64,000 nucleotides of DNA from positions 1-64,000 of the IMG/VR virus record IMGVR_UViG_3300047496_000204; one strand, given 5' to 3'. This DNA comes from a virus. Of the stretch, positions 8,371-17,448 are shown piece by piece. Numbering within the stretch: the first letter of the stretch is position 1; each line of letters starts with the position of its first letter. Under the pieces are notes generated by a model. It saw only the letters and a list, made by a program, of their open reading frames with translations. It ran no database searches and was not told the DNA's origin. The position numbers and the translations under genes are program-made.

Positions 8371-8894
8371 TGATGAATTATGTTTTGAGAGTGGACCGTA
8401 AGTATTGGGCTGATGATTGGAAGAAACCTGACTTTGCAGGTTTTTGGACTTCGGCTATCAACAAGGCCAAGAAGTTCGAAACTCTCGATGAGATCGAAGC
8501 TATTGTGGATCGCTGGTGCTTTTTCAAGCATGCAGGAGATACCAAAGATGGTCAACCGATCTATGCAAATACTGTAATTGGTGGCGTAATTTGTTACGCT
8601 CTGAACGAAAACAATACACCAATTCCTCTTAGAGATGTCGTCTTCAAGAACCGCTGGGATTATGCCGATCATAAAAAGGTAAAGTTCTTGCATTACTTCA
8701 AGGCTGAAGATATCGTTCCTGGTGATATCGTTTCTATTGCATCAAAAAATAGACTTTGCACTGAGGTAGAACGAATTGATGATGTATTTGGGGAAGATAT
8801 CATTCGTATTCATTATGTAATGGTCGATGACTATCTAGAGAAGCATATTATGTTCAAGGATTTTCATCCTCTTAAGTTTGTTACTGTTGTTTAA
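8370..8894 (+). CDS. Hypothetical protein
   Basis: 174 residues from the ATG at 8370, which overlaps the upstream stop (TAATG) and has GGAAA about 8 nt before it. An upstream in-frame ATG at 8346 is inside the previous gene and less likely. Mixed alpha/beta, no family recognised. Confidence 0.65.
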   Translation: MMNYVLRVDRKYWADDWKKPDFAGFWTSAINKAKKFETLDEIEAIVDRWCFFKHAGDTKDGQPIYANTVIGGVICYALNENNTPIPLRDVVFKNRWDYADHKKVKFLHYFKAEDIVPGDIVSIASKNRLCTEVERIDDVFGEDIIRIHYVMVDDYLEKHIMFKDFHPLKFVTVV

Positions 8895-9068
8895 CGGTTT
8901 CAGCAGCTAATAAGGCAGCACGTGCGGCTGATACATAGTTTTCCCAAACACGTGGAAGACGATGTAAGGCATGATCTGCTATTCCTTTTCCTGCGATTCC
9001 ATCGGGTATATGACCCATTGTTTTGCAAGTTCTTTTGCCGCAGCTTTTACCATTTCGTCAGTTACCAT
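8881..9068 (-). pseudogene. Small helical protein broken by a 1-nt deletion
   Basis: The ATG at 9068 overlaps the end of the Sir2-like gene on the same strand. Frame 1 reads MVTDEMVKAAAKEL and then breaks. Adding one A near 9018 gives a continuous frame through DGIAGKGIADHAL and SAARAALLAAETV to TAA at 8881. The N-terminal pattern and the ARAAL tail match a small protein common in phages of Gram-negative bacteria. Length is 3n+2. Confidence 0.6.
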
Positions 9069-9780
9069 TTTGATATTCTTTGAGCAATCGTTCTACAAGA
9101 TCGGGAACCGTCTCAGTAGCCTTACCGGCTATGCCTTCATTATAGGCAATATCGCCGGTAAGGTCTAGATTGGCTTCGATGATATTGGCTGTCGGATTAC
9201 TCTGACGAACCGCCATTGGAAATAGAGAAGCGGGCATGACTTGTGCTCCACAACCAATTCCCACAAAAATATCACAAACATCTAATATTTGATCGAGCAT
9301 ATCTAAATGATATGGCATTTCTCTAAACCAAACCACGTCTGGTCTTAGTTGTTCAGAACATGTTGGACAAACCATACTGATAAGTTTTGTATCATAATCC
9401 ACTTTTTGAGTGTAACCGCATTCTTTTGAGCATTTTGCGCTCATTATCTCGCCATGCATATGACAAACTTGTTTTGATCCAGCTTTCTCATGTAGATCAT
9501 CGCCATTGGTTGTGACGATCAAGAAGCCGCCGTCTTTCCAATTTTCTTCTAATTTGGCCAGGGCGATATGCGCCGTGTTGGGCTGAATATCCTTTAATTG
9601 CACTCTGCGATCATCGTAGAAATTGTTCACCAATACTGGATCATTGGCCCATCCTTCGGGCGTAGCAACGGCCATTACGTCGTGCATAAACCATAATCCG
9701 GTCTCGGAATCTCGAAAAGTGGGAATACCGGATTCTTGGGAAATGCCCGCGCCGGTCATTACGATTAGGTTTTTACGCAT
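9058..9780 (-). CDS. Sir2-family NAD+-dependent deacylase-like protein
   Basis: About 240 residues. GAGISQESGIPTFRD (residues 9-23) is the Sir2 NAD+-binding signature. TTNGDDLHEKAGS is the N-D/LH motif and CHMHGE carries the catalytic His. Four Cys in CSKECGY and CPTCSEQ form a zinc site, followed by LRPDVVWFREMP. Known members remove acyl groups from lysine using NAD+, and some phage or defence versions simply degrade NAD+. The zinc module favours deacylase-type. A longer N-terminus (to 9831) is possible, but the ATG at 9780 starts the conserved domain. Divergent from TerL. Confidence 0.88.
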   Translation of the reverse strand: MRKNLIVMTGAGISQESGIPTFRDSETGLWFMHDVMAVATPEGWANDPVLVNNFYDDRRVQLKDIQPNTAHIALAKLEENWKDGGFLIVTTNGDDLHEKAGSKQVCHMHGEIMSAKCSKECGYTQKVDYDTKLISMVCPTCSEQLRPDVVWFREMPYHLDMLDQILDVCDIFVGIGCGAQVMPASLFPMAVRQSNPTANIIEANLDLTGDIAYNEGIAGKATETVPDLVERLLKEYQNGN

Positions 9781-9798
9781 GATATTCTTATTATAATA

Positions 9799-9806
9799 TA
9801 TAAATA
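9799..9806 (+). promoter_or_regulatory. Late promoter TATAAATA upstream of TerL
   Basis: Perfect T4 late consensus 30 nt upstream of the TerL start. Confidence 0.75.
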
Positions 9807-9836
9807 CCATTATAACAACTAAAAAGAACATTTATA

Positions 9837-12401
9837 ATGGATGATAATGCAATTAAAAAACCTAATACTAAGATAAATTATACGCCGAAAATGCGGCAAG
9901 AAGTTTTAAAATGTGCGATTGATCCTTTTTATTTTATTTCTAATTTTATGCAAATTCAGCATCCTACCAAAGGTGCGGTTCCTTTTATTATGTATCCTTA
10001 TCAAATAGAGATGGTAAATGGCTATCATAATCATAGATGGGTTTGTTGTTTAGCATCTAGACAGACTGGAAAGGCTTTAGATTTGCGTACCCCATTACCG
10101 ACTCCGACTGGTTGGACTACTATGGGAGAAGTAAAAGTCGGTGATTATTTATTAGGAGATGACGGTAAATCCTGTCGAGTAAATTTTGCCACTGATATAA
10201 TGAATGATCACAAATGTTATGAAATAGAATTCGATAATGGTGAAAAAATTATAGCAGATGCAGAACATATATGGAAATTTAATAGTAATGTATTCAAAGG
10301 TGAACTAACCCTAACCACCGAGCAAGCCTTGCCGATATTTAAAAAAGCGAATAAACAAGGACAAGGGTTTTATATAAAAAATTCATCGGTGGAAGGTATT
10401 TCTACGACGTTACCAATTGCGCCTTACACTTTGGGAGTTTGGTCCGGAGATGGGTATTCAGGTAGTGGTCGTTTCTGCGGCCATATTGATGATGTAAAGG
10501 AACTTTCTATTTATATAGAAGAAGATGGATATACATTAGGTGAAATATTCTACGATAAACGAAATAATGTAGCAAGAAGAAATGTAATAGGTCTCAATAA
10601 ACTAATAAGACTTAATGAGCTAAAAAACAATAAGCATATTCCGGAAGTGTATCTAAGAGCATCTTTTGAGCAGAGATTAGAATTACTACGTGGTCTTATG
10701 GATACAGATGGGAGTGTATCAGTAAAAGGATCGTGTGAATTCTATCAAAAAAATAAAGAATTCATATTACAGGTTGGAGAATTGCTTTCTTCGTTGGGGA
10801 TAAAATGGCGAATTAGCGGTAAAGTAATTAAAGATAGCATCTATTATACTTTACGATTTTCTACAAGTATTCCAGTTTTTAAATTGGAACGTAAAAGGAA
10901 AAAGCAAGGGAAATGCCTAAATCACCCTAAAAATTCGCGCTTCTATGTGAAATCTATTACTGAAGTGGAAAGCGTTCCGGTTAAATGCATTCAAGTAGAT
11001 AATGAAAGTCATATGTTTTTATGTAGTAAAACTATGATACCGACGCATAATACTACTACGGCAGCGGCTTATCTTTTATGGAGAGCCCTTTTTATTCCAT
11101 CTACGACTATTTTGATTTGTGGTTTGACGTTTGCTGGTGCTTTAGAAATTATGGATCGTATTCGTTTTGGATACGAAAATTTACCAGATCATATTAGAGA
11201 TGAGGTTCCGGAATACAATAAAGGAACCATAAAATTTAAGAATGGTTCTAAAATTGTTTCAAGAGCAACTACTCCAAACTCAGGTCGTGGTCTATCTATA
11301 ACATTACTATATGTAGACGAATTCGCTGCATTGTCACCTCAATTGGCTAATCAATTTTGGTCTGCTATTTCTCCTACACTTTCCACTGGTGGATCATGTA
11401 TTATTACATCGACTCCACAAGATAGTGAAGATTTATTTTCTCAGATTTATCGAGGATCGGTTGATGTTACGGATGAGTTTGGAAATCCGAGACCTGATGG
11501 CGTAGGTAAAAATGGTTTCTTTGGAATGACTTTTCCTTGGCAAGTTCATCCAGATAGAGATGAACAATGGGCTAAGGAATGGAGAGATAAACTAGGAGAA
11601 GCTAAATTTAGACAGGAAATGAGTTGTGAATTCATTTCAGATTCGGAAACTCTTATAAATGCGTTGACACTTTCACATATGAAAGGCATTACTCCAGAAT
11701 TTTATACTGATACTGTTCGGTGGTATAAGGACCCATCTGCTAACAAATCTTATGTGATTGGTTTAGACCCATCTTTGGGCACTGGTGGCGACTATGCAGC
11801 GATTCAGGTTTTCGAACTTCCAGAAATGATTCAAATTGCAGAATGGCAGCATAATAATACTGATCCTCGCGGTCAAGTTCGGCAACTTATGCGAATACTT
11901 CTTTTCATAGATCAAACTTTAAGGGATAGTCATAGGCAAGCGGGTGATCCTGAAATCTTCTGGACGGTCGAAAATAACACCATTGGGGAAGCAATTCTTC
12001 TAATTATCGAAGATACCGGAGAAGAACGATTTCCAGGTATTTTTATTAGCGAGAAGAAACGAAAGGGTCAAACCCGTCGTTTTCGAAAAGGAATGAATAC
12101 AGACAATAAGAAAAAACTTTCAGCATGTGCAAGAGCTAAAAGTTTGATAGAATCTGGAAGAATGCTGGTTAATAGTGATCAATTAGTCAAAGAGCTAAAG
12201 ACGTTCGTGGCTGCGGGGAGCACCTACAAAGCTAAACCGGGAACACATGATGACTTGGTATCAGCAATGTTGTTGAATGTTCGAATGCTTGATGTGGTTT
12301 TGAATTGGTCAGCAAATGCTCCTATAGAATTGCGTGAATATATCAATGAAGACGAATTATATGGCAATGGTAGCGATGAACCTATGCCAATTACATTTTG
12401 A
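9837..12401 (+). CDS. 17: Terminase large subunit interrupted by an intein
   Basis: The precursor is 854 residues; after splicing TerL would be about 528. The ATPase half has the Walker A as RQTGK joined to TTTAAAY across the intein, Walker B LLYVDEFAAL and coupling motif ITSTPQD. The nuclease half has VIGLDPSLGTGGDY, WTVENNTIGEAI and HDDLVSAM, the three acidic RNase H-fold motifs. It packages DNA and cuts concatemers, with TerS at 2427. Late promoter upstream. The C-terminus meets a convergent gene with an 11-nt overlap. Confidence 0.95.
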   Translation: MDDNAIKKPNTKINYTPKMRQEVLKCAIDPFYFISNFMQIQHPTKGAVPFIMYPYQIEMVNGYHNHRWVCCLASRQTGKALDLRTPLPTPTGWTTMGEVKVGDYLLGDDGKSCRVNFATDIMNDHKCYEIEFDNGEKIIADAEHIWKFNSNVFKGELTLTTEQALPIFKKANKQGQGFYIKNSSVEGISTTLPIAPYTLGVWSGDGYSGSGRFCGHIDDVKELSIYIEEDGYTLGEIFYDKRNNVARRNVIGLNKLIRLNELKNNKHIPEVYLRASFEQRLELLRGLMDTDGSVSVKGSCEFYQKNKEFILQVGELLSSLGIKWRISGKVIKDSIYYTLRFSTSIPVFKLERKRKKQGKCLNHPKNSRFYVKSITEVESVPVKCIQVDNESHMFLCSKTMIPTHNTTTAAAYLLWRALFIPSTTILICGLTFAGALEIMDRIRFGYENLPDHIRDEVPEYNKGTIKFKNGSKIVSRATTPNSGRGLSITLLYVDEFAALSPQLANQFWSAISPTLSTGGSCIITSTPQDSEDLFSQIYRGSVDVTDEFGNPRPDGVGKNGFFGMTFPWQVHPDRDEQWAKEWRDKLGEAKFRQEMSCEFISDSETLINALTLSHMKGITPEFYTDTVRWYKDPSANKSYVIGLDPSLGTGGDYAAIQVFELPEMIQIAEWQHNNTDPRGQVRQLMRILLFIDQTLRDSHRQAGDPEIFWTVENNTIGEAILLIIEDTGEERFPGIFISEKKRKGQTRRFRKGMNTDNKKKLSACARAKSLIESGRMLVNSDQLVKELKTFVAAGSTYKAKPGTHDDLVSAMLLNVRMLDVVLNWSANAPIELREYINEDELYGNGSDEPMPITF
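10074..11051 (+). other. Intein with LAGLIDADG endonuclease, class 3-type signatures
   Basis: A 326-residue intein starts at Ala (not Cys or Ser) right after the P-loop Lys and ends in THN before a Thr. Block A reads TPTGWTTMGEVKVGD. The Trp of EHIWKF (block B), the Cys of VKCIQVD (block F) and the Thr of PTHN (block G) form the W-C-T set of class 3 inteins, which use the block F Cys for the first acyl shift. LGVWSGDG and LRGLMDTDG are the two LAGLIDADG motifs of a homing endonuclease. Boundaries are clear because removal restores the Walker A motif. Confidence 0.9.
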
Positions 12402-13761
12402 TATCTTGATTTTTCATACGGTTTTCTAACGCTCTCTCCCAATTATAATCTAACGGGCCGCCCCTAGCTTTAATAAATTTACTCAAAGTTTCTTCATCGG
12501 CCTTGTTTATAATTTCTTGTTTTTGTTCATATGTAAAAGGAATACGAATAACATAATTATAAAATTGCGAATGATCGTCGAGAAACCCTTTAATATTATA
12601 AAAATTCTTCGTTAAATAGTCTAAAATTTTTGGAGTAAAATATTTATTCGTGAAACTTATTAAATGAAATATCATCAGATAATTTTCTTTAATTAAATCC
12701 AATATTTGGTCTTCATTAAGAGGAATGATATTTAGTAAATTAGGAACCTCGCTAATCCAATATTTATATTTCAGGTTAAATGCATGTTTTACATAATCTG
12801 GAAGTTTATCCCATTCTAAAAGTCTTAATGCGTATCTAGGTATAGTTTGCATGATAAATTTTATTTGAAAGAAATCTAATTTTCCAGCATATAGATATTT
12901 TAAAAATAATTTTGGATTTTCAATGCATATTTGACTAATAGTTCTAGGGTTTTCTGGTTTTATATTTCGAATAGTTTCTACAACTTTAAATGCTTTTATG
13001 GAAAAGAATACTGCTTGAGTGGGTTCATTATGATGAATAATTCCAGCCCCATTATCCACAGCCCCTTGATAACCTAATATTCTGAAAATTTTATTCCATG
13101 TAGAAACAGCATTCTCATCTATATCAGTATGTAATTTAATAGTATTAGCTAATACTCTAGTGATATTCCATATATATCCACCGGGACTTTTTACTATTGC
13201 TTCACGTATGGCATAATCAATAGTTGCTCTCGGGTCGTTAAAACGAGTTATTTGTTTTGTCTTATTATAATAATCTTGATCTTTGTAAGCTTTGAGCTTA
13301 GGTGGTATAAATTGTGGATTTTCTTTTTTGAAATCTTCCATATATTCTACCAAACTTTCTATATCTTGATCTAAATGATTGTTGGTATATGAATCCAGCA
13401 TTAATATATTGTCAGTTGGCACTGCTAGTGAAAGAATGTGAATAAAAGGTTGATTTCCGGCAAAAGGTACTTTTCCGTGTAATTCTAAAACATAATCTAT
13501 AGGGTAAGTATAAATTCCTATAGGAGTTTCATAATAAGTAGATTTTGGATTGACACCTATTTTATGTCCAGAAACATTTGCTGTTAATAACGAATCGGGT
13601 TTCATATGGGATTCTATCCCAACATCTGCTGTAAATGAAACGAATATATCTGATTGTCCTTCATATTTCTTCAATTCTTCGAGAAAAGATTTTTTGAAAT
13701 TTACCTTATGATTGCGACGCAATTCAAATAATTTGTTTTCGAATAAATCTTGCAAAATCAT
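12391..13761 (-). CDS. Phage protein of unknown function, possible ART/polyvalent-type N-terminus
   Basis: 456 residues. The N-terminal half has VSFTADVGIESH, NPKSTYYETPIGIYTYPID and later GYQGAVDNGAG with NEPTQAVFFS, a combination found in large phage polyvalent proteins and some ART-like domains. The C-terminal half (about 270-440) is repetitive and helical. No catalytic set can be assigned. Expressed late from GATAAATA upstream (13770-13777). Convergent with TerL. Confidence 0.6.
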   Translation of the reverse strand: MILQDLFENKLFELRRNHKVNFKKSFLEELKKYEGQSDIFVSFTADVGIESHMKPDSLLTANVSGHKIGVNPKSTYYETPIGIYTYPIDYVLELHGKVPFAGNQPFIHILSLAVPTDNILMLDSYTNNHLDQDIESLVEYMEDFKKENPQFIPPKLKAYKDQDYYNKTKQITRFNDPRATIDYAIREAIVKSPGGYIWNITRVLANTIKLHTDIDENAVSTWNKIFRILGYQGAVDNGAGIIHHNEPTQAVFFSIKAFKVVETIRNIKPENPRTISQICIENPKLFLKYLYAGKLDFFQIKFIMQTIPRYALRLLEWDKLPDYVKHAFNLKYKYWISEVPNLLNIIPLNEDQILDLIKENYLMIFHLISFTNKYFTPKILDYLTKNFYNIKGFLDDHSQFYNYVIRIPFTYEQKQEIINKADEETLSKFIKARGGPLDYNWERALENRMKNQDIKM

Positions 13762-13769
13762 GATGTTGT

Positions 13770-13777
13770 TATTTATC
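13770..13777 (-). promoter_or_regulatory. Late promoter GATAAATA, minus strand
   Basis: Ends 8 nt before the ATG at 13761. Confidence 0.6.
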
Positions 13778-13829
13778 TGTTGACAAAAAATATTTTGTGA
13801 TTAATACAGATTATAAAGGAGATATTTTT

Positions 13830-14156
13830 ATGAGAAGCACAAAGACAGAGAGAACCATTAGAGCAGCTATTGGTGATCCTGGTTTTGAATATTATGTTCG
13901 AAAATGGAAAGATGGTAGTATTTGGGTTGGAGCACAATATTTTGCTTCCCAAAAACGAACTGAAATTCTTTTTGAAATTTTGAAAAATCTTGGCTATTCT
14001 CCAAAGATGGAAGGGCAGATTGGCACGGTTGGCCAATACATATTAAAAATTGAAAGCGAACAAAATGGAAAAAACATTTCTAACAGCGGCCGAAACAAAG
14101 ATCGTCATGGACGCTTTACAGGACAAACTGTCAACAACCTTGAAAGCATGGAATAA
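13830..14156 (+). CDS. Hypothetical protein with suspicious C-terminus
   Basis: 108 residues from an ATG preceded by AAGGAG. The last 33 residues are coded over the start of the next gene and are unlike a protein tail. One added A in the A5 run near 14046 would stop it at TGA just before the next gene. So the true protein may be about 75 residues. Confidence 0.55.
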   Translation: MRSTKTERTIRAAIGDPGFEYYVRKWKDGSIWVGAQYFASQKRTEILFEILKNLGYSPKMEGQIGTVGQYILKIESEQNGKNISNSGRNKDRHGRFTGQTVNNLESME

Positions 14157-14310
14157 TTTAAAGACTACAAACCCTTCAATGGCAAACAATTTTGCTAATT
14201 CCCATGCGAAAATAACCGCATTGATGGAAAAGTTAATGAAGTCAAAAATTAGAAAAGATGTCCAAGAAATTAAGGAAGAAAAATCCAGATTCTTTAATAA
14301 TATTCCTTGA
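14065..14310 (+). CDS. Small helical hypothetical protein
   Basis: 81 residues from the ATG at 14065 (a further ATG at 14050 is possible), mostly amphipathic helix, rich in Lys, Ala and Leu. It overlaps the upstream reading frame by 92 nt, which is probably an artefact of the frame break there. Confidence 0.6.
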   Translation: MEKTFLTAAETKIVMDALQDKLSTTLKAWNNLKTTNPSMANNFANSHAKITALMEKLMKSKIRKDVQEIKEEKSRFFNNIP

Positions 14311-14334
14311 CCATTCTTAGAAATATGATATCTT
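14307..14334 (+). promoter_or_regulatory. Early promoter, TTGACC-N16-TATCTT
   Basis: TTGACC at 14307-14312 and TATCTT at 14329-14334 with a 16-bp spacer, just upstream of the GC-rich gene. Confidence 0.7.
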
Positions 14335-14370
14335 ACATTTATCGGATCACACAACACGGAGATAAAAATC

Positions 14371-15045
14371 ATGGGAATGTTCGACCGCGCCAAGCCCGCC
14401 CCGAAGCCCGCCGCCAAGGGTAAGAAGAAAAAGGAAATCAAGATTTCGGGCCTCCTGGCCGTCGCCGCTTTCGATGCCGTCATCAAGTCGATGACCGCGA
14501 TCAAGGAAACCATGGCGGCGACTATTAAGGAAGGTCCGATGACGGACCATTTCGTCGCCCAAGGTATGCTTCTGAAGCGCACGCCGGAATCCTTCACTGG
14601 AGTTGAAGGCAACGCGAAGGCTTCGTGCGAACTTCGCAAGCGTTCTACTTCTTCGGTTCTTTCTCCGGAAGAAGTCGAAACTCTGGAAGCCAAGGGTATT
14701 CCGGTTGAAACCATCGTCACTACCGTTGAGACCTATCGTTTCAACGAAAAGCATTTGGCCGATCCGCTTCTGATGGCCAAGATCGAAAAGGCTTTGAGTG
14801 GCATCAAAGGTCTTCCTGAAGACCTTCTCTTCTTCCAAGAAGGGGTCTCCAAGCAGGTCGTCGCTGACGATGCCATCGATACGCTCTTCCGCGATATTAC
14901 CGACGAAGATACGGTTCGCGAAATTCTTCCGCTGATTACCGTCCAGGCTATCAAGCCGACGATGGTTACGGACGATTCTACCGCCGCCTTCTCCATCGTG
15001 AACGAAATCATGAACCCGCCGAAGAAGGAAAAGACGGCCAAGTAA
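14371..15045 (+). CDS. GC-rich hypothetical protein, probably highly expressed
   Basis: 224 residues; not recognised. The N-terminus is a low-complexity Lys/Ala/Pro segment (2-25), then helical and alpha/beta. Its codons favour C or G in the third position, in contrast with neighbours. This is typical of strongly expressed phage genes adapted to a GC-rich host or of recent gain from one. It has its own early promoter and a CGGAG ribosome site. A structured RNA follows it directly. Confidence 0.75.
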   Translation: MGMFDRAKPAPKPAAKGKKKKEIKISGLLAVAAFDAVIKSMTAIKETMAATIKEGPMTDHFVAQGMLLKRTPESFTGVEGNAKASCELRKRSTSSVLSPEEVETLEAKGIPVETIVTTVETYRFNEKHLADPLLMAKIEKALSGIKGLPEDLLFFQEGVSKQVVADDAIDTLFRDITDEDTVREILPLITVQAIKPTMVTDDSTAAFSIVNEIMNPPKKEKTAK

Positions 15046-15053
15046 GAGAGATT

Positions 15054-15385
15054 GTCCAGAGAGCTAATCAGCAAAATCAGCAATATTGTATAATAAGATT
15101 TCGGCTGATAGTTTCTCTGGACAAAAGGAGTTGGGGTAGCTTAATTTGCGGACAAAGTAGCGGTAGGCATATCGTGAAACGATACGCAAGGCGTAATTAC
15201 AAATGTATTAAGTTGCCATGGTAAGGCTCAATTATTTTGTGATTATGGACTAAAGCAATCGGTTTCTAAGCCGACTGATGTAGGTGAAGCCCTACTCCCG
15301 ATAGGATTTCTGTGTTGACCAGATCGCCCAGGGCATCAGCACAGATAGAGAGTGGGACACAACCGGTTGTGTCCCACTCTCGTTA
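15054..15385 (+). ncRNA. Structured non-coding RNA candidate, about 330 nt
   Basis: No gene fits this stretch. Helices seen: GTCCAGAGA (15054-15062) with TCTCTGGAC (15114-15122); TATCGT/ACGATA; TCGGTT/AGCCGA; GTAGG/CCTAC; CTGTGTTGA/TCAGCACAG; and a terminal perfect palindrome (15347-15380) of 17-nt halves followed by a T-rich tail. It does not show tmRNA, RNase P, 6S or group I intron core motifs that I can recognise. It could be a separate RNA or the 3' part of the upstream mRNA. Confidence 0.6.
15347..15380. terminator. Perfect 34-bp palindrome, likely bidirectional terminator
   Basis: GAGAGTGGGACACAACC is followed directly by its exact reverse complement. The transcript would form a 15-bp stem with a CCGG loop. 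The flanking T run is weak (GTTATATTGTTTT), so protein binding is an alternative. Confidence 0.65.
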
Positions 15386-15397
15386 TATTGTTTTGGG

Positions 15398-15426
15398 TTG
15401 ACAATATAATAAAAATCTATATATTA
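15398..15426 (+). promoter_or_regulatory. Sigma70-like promoter
   Basis: TTGACA at 15398-15403, 17-bp spacer, ATATTA. Drives the ligase-fold gene. Confidence 0.55.
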
Positions 15427-15457
15427 GATTTATAGATTAATTGGAAAGGCACAAATA

Positions 15458-16081
15458 ATGCGTTATGACGATTTCGCCTATCTTTGGCCTCCGCGCCCCG
15501 ATAAAGCAATTTCTAAATCTCTTCTACCCTACTACGAAAATCTTGGTTGGGTAGCTCAAGTTAAACTCAATGGCACAGCAAATGTTATGGCGGTGTCACC
15601 AGATCGCATCATCAAGGCGATGACTCGCCATAATGATGACCACAAGATGTGGGCGCCATCCGCCAAGACTGCCAAAATTTTTCAAAGTCTTCCCGGTAAG
15701 GGTTGGTATGTGTTCATTTCTGAACTGATGCATTCCAAAGTTCCTGGTATTCGCGATATCAACTATATTCATGACGTGGTTGTGGCCGATGGTGAACAAC
15801 TTGTTGGCTCCACATTTGCTGATCGCCAGAAGCTTTTGGAAAATTTGTTTAAGCCAAACACCGCTCGCCCGATCAGCCACTATATTCTTGACGAACACAC
15901 TTGGCTTGCTAAGAATCATACAGAAGACTTTGATGATCTGTTTGAAGCTTTGGATAGGCCGGAATATGAAGGGCTTGTCCTGAAGCGTCCTGACGCCAAG
16001 CTGGCTCCTTGCACGCGGCAAACGGCGAATTATTCTTGGCAAATCAAGATTCGCCGTCCCCATAAGAACTTCAATTTCTAA
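15458..16081 (+). CDS. ATP-dependent nucleic acid ligase-like nucleotidyltransferase
   Basis: 207 residues. VKLNGTANV fits motif I of the covalent nucleotidyltransferase family (K-x-D/N-G, Lys adenylated). FISELMH fits motif III, EYEGLVLKRP motif IV and WQIKIRR motif V. Only the catalytic domain is present, without a C-terminal OB domain, as in short RNA ligases and minimal DNA ligases. It could seal DNA nicks or repair cut tRNA, as T4 Rnl1 does; the sequence does not decide. Confidence 0.78.
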   Translation: MRYDDFAYLWPPRPDKAISKSLLPYYENLGWVAQVKLNGTANVMAVSPDRIIKAMTRHNDDHKMWAPSAKTAKIFQSLPGKGWYVFISELMHSKVPGIRDINYIHDVVVADGEQLVGSTFADRQKLLENLFKPNTARPISHYILDEHTWLAKNHTEDFDDLFEALDRPEYEGLVLKRPDAKLAPCTRQTANYSWQIKIRRPHKNFNF

Positions 16082-16170
16082 TGTTTATTTTTCACATAAT
16101 ATTAATAGAAAAACGATTTGACGGCAAATAAAAATTCTGTTAAAACCCTTATCTAAATCGGAGAATATAA

Positions 16171-16311
16171 ATGACAAAGAATGAAGCTATCAAGTTACTG
16201 GAATCTGGCAAGGAACTTACCGTTGATGAACGGGAAGAAATTGTTCGTGCCATACGAGATAATGTCCCAAGTTATGATTCTGAATGGGAATCCAGTGAAA
16301 AATGCTGGTAA
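16171..16311 (+). CDS. Small hypothetical protein
   Basis: 46 residues, acidic and helical, with CGGAG 8 nt before the ATG. Overlaps the next gene by 10 nt. Confidence 0.55.
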   Translation: MTKNEAIKLLESGKELTVDEREEIVRAIRDNVPSYDSEWESSEKCW

Positions 16312-17210
16312 TAGGCTCCAAAGCTTTAGCGCATAATGGTCTTGAAACTGGTCGTAAGATCAGGGATATCGATCTTATTGCTTCACCGCAAGAAGTCGAT
16401 CTCATTTTGGCTAACTATGGGTCAAAAGTAATTGATTGCTCTGATACAAAAAAGGGCAAGTTGCTTTTGATCCAAGGTTTCTCGCCTATTGAAATTGAAT
16501 TTGCCATTGGTGATAATCTAGGGGCTCGCTTGCAAGATTATGCAAATGGGCTCTACCTAGACACTAGCGAGGTTCTTGGCCTCAGAGGGCTTGTAGCCTC
16601 ACCAGAAATATGTCTGACTTTGAAGCTCTCTCATCGTTATCTGAAAAATTCACCACATTTTCTCAAAACGATGAGTGATATAACGTTGTTGCGTTCGCTT
16701 GGTTATTCAGTTCCTAAGGAATTGAAATCATGGCTAAAAGATCGAGAAACTGCGACTTATGACTATTCGCATCCCAATCTCAAGCAGGGTAAGACAGATT
16801 TTTTCACAGACAATGTGAAATATGTATATTGTCATGATGATATTCATCGTATTATTGCGATAGAAAAAACGCCAGCATATACTAAATTTCAAGTAGATGG
16901 CGAAGATGTGCAAAGTTCAAAGAAGAAGTTTTTTAAATTGGATGAAAGAACAAGACTTCTTGCGGTATTAGAAGAAAGTCTAGTATTATCTGTAGAAAGA
17001 TCACAGATTCCTCACCCCGAAACACATCCAGATAGAAGTTTCGCTATTGCAATTAAAAAATTGTCTACCTCGATTAGTTCAGGTTGGTTTAGAGAATTTG
17101 CTTGGGAAAATTATAACATTGTAATGCGAATGTATAACGAAATCGGAATTGGTTATATGGAAAAAATAAACAACGCAATTAAAAATAATGAGTTAAAGTC
17201 TTTTCAATAA
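16302..17210 (+). CDS. Nucleotidyltransferase-fold phage protein
   Basis: 302 residues. The start MLVIGSKAL with IRDIDLIAS 15 residues later resembles the G-S and D-x-D strands of the polymerase-beta-type nucleotidyltransferase fold, followed by EIEFAIGD as a possible third carboxylate. The central and C-terminal parts are helical with several His residues (SHRYLK, CHDDIHR). Similar uncharacterised proteins occur in other large phages. Activity is not established. Confidence 0.6.
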   Translation: MLVIGSKALAHNGLETGRKIRDIDLIASPQEVDLILANYGSKVIDCSDTKKGKLLLIQGFSPIEIEFAIGDNLGARLQDYANGLYLDTSEVLGLRGLVASPEICLTLKLSHRYLKNSPHFLKTMSDITLLRSLGYSVPKELKSWLKDRETATYDYSHPNLKQGKTDFFTDNVKYVYCHDDIHRIIAIEKTPAYTKFQVDGEDVQSSKKKFFKLDERTRLLAVLEESLVLSVERSQIPHPETHPDRSFAIAIKKLSTSISSGWFREFAWENYNIVMRMYNEIGIGYMEKINNAIKNNELKSFQ

Positions 17211-17448
17211 AGAAAGACCTTTACGTGATTTTACTTCACCACAAGAAATTTTTCTAATAGTTGATAACAACATATTATTTTTTTAGAAAAATTAATCTGA
17301 TCGTTAACATAAAATTCTTTTGGATATAAAACGAGTTAAAATACCTTTTTTATTGGCCTATTAGGAAAGCATTTGATATAGGATATGTAGATCGATTTCA
17401 CGCGGCAAATGCGGCGGGAATTTTGAAACCTTGGAAGGCTTGAGAAAA
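17211..17448. other. Intergenic stretch with a decayed reading frame
   Basis: No intact gene. The last part, 17340-17443, reads as protein (IRKAFDIGYVDRFH, then GILKPWKA) only if one T is removed from the T6 run near 17345. Probably a gene remnant. Confidence 0.3.

Noticed and set aside
15054-15385. tmRNA or RNase P RNA
   Set aside because: No tag reading frame, tRNA-like ends or conserved RNase P segments could be seen.
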